Positions 61,297-64,000 of a stretch of DNA of 64,000 nucleotides are shown here, piece by piece. The stretch's first letter is position 1; each line of letters opens with the position of its first letter. Where the stretch lies: contig JBFGZS010000014.1 of the NCBI GenBank assembly GCA_041586615.1, positions 1-64,000 on the forward strand, read 5' to 3'. The DNA comes from Motiliproteus sp041586615. GTDB taxonomy: Bacteria; Pseudomonadota; Gammaproteobacteria; Pseudomonadales; Balneatricaceae. The notes under the pieces were generated by a model that ran no database searches, was not told the DNA's origin, and worked only from the letters and a program-made list of their open reading frames with translations. A program made the translations under genes and the position numbers.

Positions 61297-61329
61297 AAAA
61301 AGGGCACCCTACGCAGGACGCCCTTTTTT
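61296..61329. terminator. Bidirectional terminator before nadC
   Basis: AAAAAAGGGC (61296-61305) pairs with GCCCTTTTTT (61320-61329). It carries A and T tracts on both sides, so it can end both the plus-strand hypothetical gene and the minus-strand nadC. Confidence 0.85.
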
Positions 61330-61350
61330 GTTTTTGGATGGCGTGGGTGC

Positions 61351-62190
61351 TTATTCGAAACGCATCGACAGGTCGATGGACTGGCAGTCTTTGGTCAGGG
61401 CGCCGATGGAGATGTAATCGACGCCGGTTTCCGCGTAGCTGCGCAGGGTTTCGTCGGTGATGCCCCCAGAGGCTTCGAGCTTGGCGCGACCGTTGGTGGT
61501 GCGCACCGCTTGGCGCATGTCGGCATGGCTGAAGTTATCCAGCATGATGATATCGGCACCGGCTTCGAGGGCTTGGTTCAATTCGTCGAGACTTTCGACT
61601 TCAACTTCTACCGGCTTGCCGGGTTCGTTGCTGCGGGCCTGGGCGATGGTCTGGGCGATGGAGCCGCAGGCGGCGATATGGTTTTCTTTGATCAGATACG
61701 CGTCGTACAGGCCGATGCGGTGGTTGTAGCAGCCACCACAGGTGACGGCGTATTTCTGTGCATTACGCAGCCCGGGTAGTGTCTTGCGTGTATCGAGGAG
61801 TTTCACGTCGGTACCGCGGACCAGTTCGGCGTAGTAGTGGCTGCGGGTTGCCGTGCCGGACAGGGTTTGCAGAAAATTCAGCGCACAGCGTTCGCCGGTC
61901 AGCAGGGAGCGGGCAGGGCCCTGGAGGGTAAACAAGACCTGATTGGCTGCGACGCGGTCGCCATCGTCAATCCGCCAGTGGATTGTGACAGTCGGGTCGA
62001 CCTGTTTGAACACTTCGTTGACCCAGTCGCGGCCGCAGATGGTTGCCTGGTCTCTGGATATGATCCGTGCAGTGGCTTGCTGGTCGGCAGGGATGAGTGC
62101 AGCGGTGATATCGCCGCTGCCGATATCCTCTTCCAGTGCGCGCTGGACCGTCAGGGCCAGGTCTGTTTTCCAGTACTGCGGGGTTGTCAT
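61351..62190 (-). CDS. nadC: Nicotinate-nucleotide pyrophosphorylase (carboxylating)
   Basis: A 279-residue quinolinate phosphoribosyltransferase of NAD synthesis. It has EEDIGSGDITAALIP, LNFLQTLSGTATRSHYYAELV, KLLDTRKTLPGLRNAQKYAV, GGCYNHRIGLYDAYLIKENHI, VEVEVESLDELNQAL, IMLDNFSHADM and LEASGGITDETLRSYAETGVDYIS. The size is normal. It is divergent from ampD across a 224-bp gap, as in Pseudomonas. Confidence 0.96.
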   Translation of the reverse strand: MTTPQYWKTDLALTVQRALEEDIGSGDITAALIPADQQATARIISRDQATICGRDWVNEVFKQVDPTVTIHWRIDDGDRVAANQVLFTLQGPARSLLTGERCALNFLQTLSGTATRSHYYAELVRGTDVKLLDTRKTLPGLRNAQKYAVTCGGCYNHRIGLYDAYLIKENHIAACGSIAQTIAQARSNEPGKPVEVEVESLDELNQALEAGADIIMLDNFSHADMRQAVRTTNGRAKLEASGGITDETLRSYAETGVDYISIGALTKDCQSIDLSMRFE

Positions 62191-62414
62191 GGTTGAGCTC
62201 TCCAGAATAGATCACCGGGCACAGTAAGGTCGACATCAGCCGGGTGGACGCGGTGGCGTAGGCCGCTGGGCGTGATGCCTGGCGGCCGTTCTTTATGAAT
62301 AACTGGACGCGATTGTAGCAGATTCGCTGGCTGGGTTTACCAGGAGACGGCCTTTTTCAACAACTTGATGAGGTATACTGGCGGAAAACCAATCTGGTCA
62401 AAGAAGGAGGCGTC

Positions 62415-63002
62415 TTGAGCGGCTGTGATGACGCGGCGGTTAATCCTGCGCCGTATCGAATTGAATCCCATTGGCTGGAAGGGGCCGTGCTGTTGCCGTC
62501 GCCGAACTGTGGCGAGCGTCCCGCGGGTGCGTCCATTGATCTGCTAGTGCTGCATAATATCAGCCTGCCGCCTGGGCAATACGGCGGCGGGCATATCCAG
62601 GCGTTCTTTCAAAACCGGCTGGATGTCACGGCGCATGCCTATTTTGCCGAGATCGCCGACCTGCAGGTATCGGCCCATCTGCTAATCGAACGCGATGGCA
62701 CCCTGGTGCAGTTTGTGCCGTTTAATCGACGTGCCTGGCACGCCGGTCAGTCCTGTTTTGAAGGGCGATCGGACTGCAATGATTTCTCCATCGGTATCGA
62801 GCTGGAAGGCTGTGATGATGAGCCTTATACCGATCGGCAGTATCAGGTGCTGGTCGCAGTGAGTCGTTGTTTACTGGAGGCATATCCCGAATTGAGTGTT
62901 GAGCGCATCGTGGGTCACTGCGATATTGCGCCGGTGCGAAAAACCGACCCCGGACCGTCATTCGACTGGGGACGTCTGCGAAGGTTGCTGTCCTGCGCGT
63001 AA
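62415..63002 (+). CDS. ampD: 1,6-anhydro-MurNAc-L-alanine amidase AmpD
   Basis: A 195-residue cytosolic zinc amidase of peptidoglycan recycling. It has IDLLVLHNISLPPGQYGGG (first His ligand), FAEIADLQVSAHLLIERDG, AWHAGQSCFEGRSDCNDFSIGIELEG and GHCDIAPVRKTDPGPSFDW with the remaining His/Asp ligands. TTG 62415 is the start, with AAGGAGG spaced five bases before it. By removing anhydro-muropeptides it keeps ampC-type beta-lactamase regulation off where AmpR is present. Confidence 0.95.
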   Translation: MSGCDDAAVNPAPYRIESHWLEGAVLLPSPNCGERPAGASIDLLVLHNISLPPGQYGGGHIQAFFQNRLDVTAHAYFAEIADLQVSAHLLIERDGTLVQFVPFNRRAWHAGQSCFEGRSDCNDFSIGIELEGCDDEPYTDRQYQVLVAVSRCLLEAYPELSVERIVGHCDIAPVRKTDPGPSFDWGRLRRLLSCA

Positions 63003-63045
63003 CGCAGTGATTGGTCGGCATAATGTATGGAAACTAATTGCAAAC

Positions 63046-63064
63046 AAGAATAATTATCATTTAT
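63046..63064. promoter_or_regulatory. Fur box candidate
   Basis: AAGAATAATTATCATTTAT closely follows the classical AATGAGAATNATTNTCATT-type Fur operator. It lies 124 bp before an Fe3+-type ABC ATPase, so iron repression by Fur is likely. No clear -35/-10 pair was fixed around it. Confidence 0.6.
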
Positions 63065-63187
63065 TATACGCGGCAAAGCTTTCTCTTTTGTAGGGCCTTT
63101 TCCGCAGTAGATTAACGTTCAGTAGATCTGTCTAGTCTCGGCCAGGCTCTTAGGAGCAACACTTGTGATAAGGATTGTGAACTAGCC

Positions 63188-64000
63188 ATGAGTACGCTTC
63201 TGCGTGTTGAGAACATAGAGTGTCGCTATGAGCAGCATCGGGTTGTCGAGCAACTCAGTTTTGAGGTCAAAGAGGGCGAGATCGCTTGCTTACTGGGCCC
63301 CAGCGGTTGCGGCAAGACCACCGTTCTGCGTGCTATAGCCGGGTTTAACTCGATCTATTCGGGCTCTCTGCAGCTTGAAGGACGAGTCATTGCGACGGCA
63401 ACCACCAGTGTGCCCCCTGAGCGGCGCAATCTGGGTATGGTGTTTCAGGACTACGCGCTATTTCCGCACCTTAGCGTTGAGGATAACATCGCCTTCGGCC
63501 TGACCAACGGTTCGCGCCGGGACAAACGCCGTATCGTCGCCCATCTGCTGGAGCTGGTGAAGTTGCCGGATGTGGCGAAGCGTTTTCCGCATGAATTATC
63601 CGGCGGTCAGCAACAGCGTATCGCACTGGCGCGTGCGTTGGCGCCGAAACCGCGTTTGCTGTTGATGGATGAGCCGTTTTCTAATCTGGATACCGAATTG
63701 CGGCGGCAGTTATCGGTGGAAGTCAGGGATATTCTGCGCGAAGAAAAAATCTCGGCAATCGTCGTTACCCATGATCAGGATGAGGCCTTCACGGTCAGCG
63801 ATAAGTTGGGTGTGCTGGCCGATGGCTATCTGCAGCAATGGGATACGCCCTTTACGGTTTATCACCAGCCGGTCAACCCCAAAGTCGCCAGTTTTGTGGG
63901 GGAAGGGATGTTTATTCCGGGCCGCGCCCTGGATGGCGAGCTCATTGAAACCGATATCGGGCTGGTCAAGGCTAATAAGGTGACTTGGCAGTCAGGTGAT
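63188..64000 (+). CDS. Ferric iron ABC transporter ATP-binding protein (FbpC-like), cut by window end
   Basis: 271 codons are present and the frame is still open at the last base. The ATPase domain has Walker A GPSGCGKTT, the Q loop VFQDYALFPHLSV, signature LSGGQQQRIALARAL, Walker B LLLMDEPFSNLD and switch VTHDQDEAF. A C-terminal TOBE-like part begins SFVGEGMFIPGRALDGE. The NLDTELRRQLSVEVRDILR stretch is typical of FbpC/FutC iron transporters. A Fur box 124 bp upstream supports iron. No binding protein or permease gene precedes it within the window. Confidence 0.88.
   Translation, partial: MSTLLRVENIECRYEQHRVVEQLSFEVKEGEIACLLGPSGCGKTTVLRAIAGFNSIYSGSLQLEGRVIATATTSVPPERRNLGMVFQDYALFPHLSVEDNIAFGLTNGSRRDKRRIVAHLLELVKLPDVAKRFPHELSGGQQQRIALARALAPKPRLLLMDEPFSNLDTELRRQLSVEVRDILREEKISAIVVTHDQDEAFTVSDKLGVLADGYLQQWDTPFTVYHQPVNPKVASFVGEGMFIPGRALDGELIETDIGLVKANKVTWQSGD

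Overview
The window reads as one continuous chromosome segment of a gammaproteobacterium of the Pseudomonadales/Oceanospirillales type. Supporting this are the gene orders zapE-rplM-rpsI-petABC-sspAB-dolP-diaA-yraN-lpoA-rsmI-rnpB-mraZ, a complete dcw cluster running into secA-argJ-mutT/thiE, and yacG-coaE-pilDCB-pilA-(RAYT)-nadC-ampD. Cytochrome bc1 points to aerobic respiration. LpxC, LpoA and DolP point to a Gram-negative envelope. A NhaD Na+/H+ antiporter, a compatible-solute ABC importer with a MarR regulator of EctR/CosR flavour, and a decayed subunit of what looks like a Na+-type ATPase point to a salt-exposed (marine or halotolerant) lifestyle. The species cannot be named from sequence alone.

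Bases 1-600 hold the tail of an rRNA operon. Just past its terminator lie two decaying tandem 5S rRNA copies, followed by an initiator tRNA with its own promoter and terminator. Bases 600-16,500 are the accessory part: single genes and small operons (quinone oxidoreductase, MarC, osmolyte ABC transporter, YacL, RoxA, HlyU-like, Hsp20, NhaD, DUF6429, Rnk, GDT1-type transporter, LrgAB), several pseudogene remnants, and copies of an interspersed structured repeat.

Bases 16,700-28,300 hold house-keeping genes. These are the cell-division ATPase ZapE, ribosomal proteins L13 and S9, cytochrome bc1, stringent starvation proteins, an envelope-maintenance operon transcribed leftward (LpoA-YraN-DiaA-DolP), RsmI, RNase P RNA and a small lipoprotein. 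Bases 28,600-47,000 are the division and cell-wall cluster mraZ to lpxC. All its genes are on the plus strand with short overlaps, and the cluster is headed by a promoter carrying three MraZ-type repeats. SecA, ArgJ and a Nudix-ThiE fusion follow.

From 52,700 to 57,600 a leftward operon encodes the type IV pilus assembly proteins PilB, PilC and PilD, with CoaE and YacG. PilA is divergent, followed by a PglL/TfpO-type pilin oligosaccharyltransferase of visibly different base composition. A C-terminally truncated RAYT transposase overlaps its 3' end. NadC, AmpD and the start of a Fur-box-preceded ferric-iron ABC ATPase close the window.

The most unusual content is non-coding. A ~130-160 bp interspersed repeat (copies near 3.4, 7.7 and 55.7 kb, plus a 3' fragment at 13.6 kb fused to a RAYT-like pseudogene) has stems that change sequence between copies while staying paired. 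Also notable are a ROSE-like RNA thermometer on hsp20, heptanucleotide repeat arrays at two distant loci, a 10-bp tandem repeat between ftsA and ftsZ, and an AT-rich rnk region ending in an attC-like hairpin.
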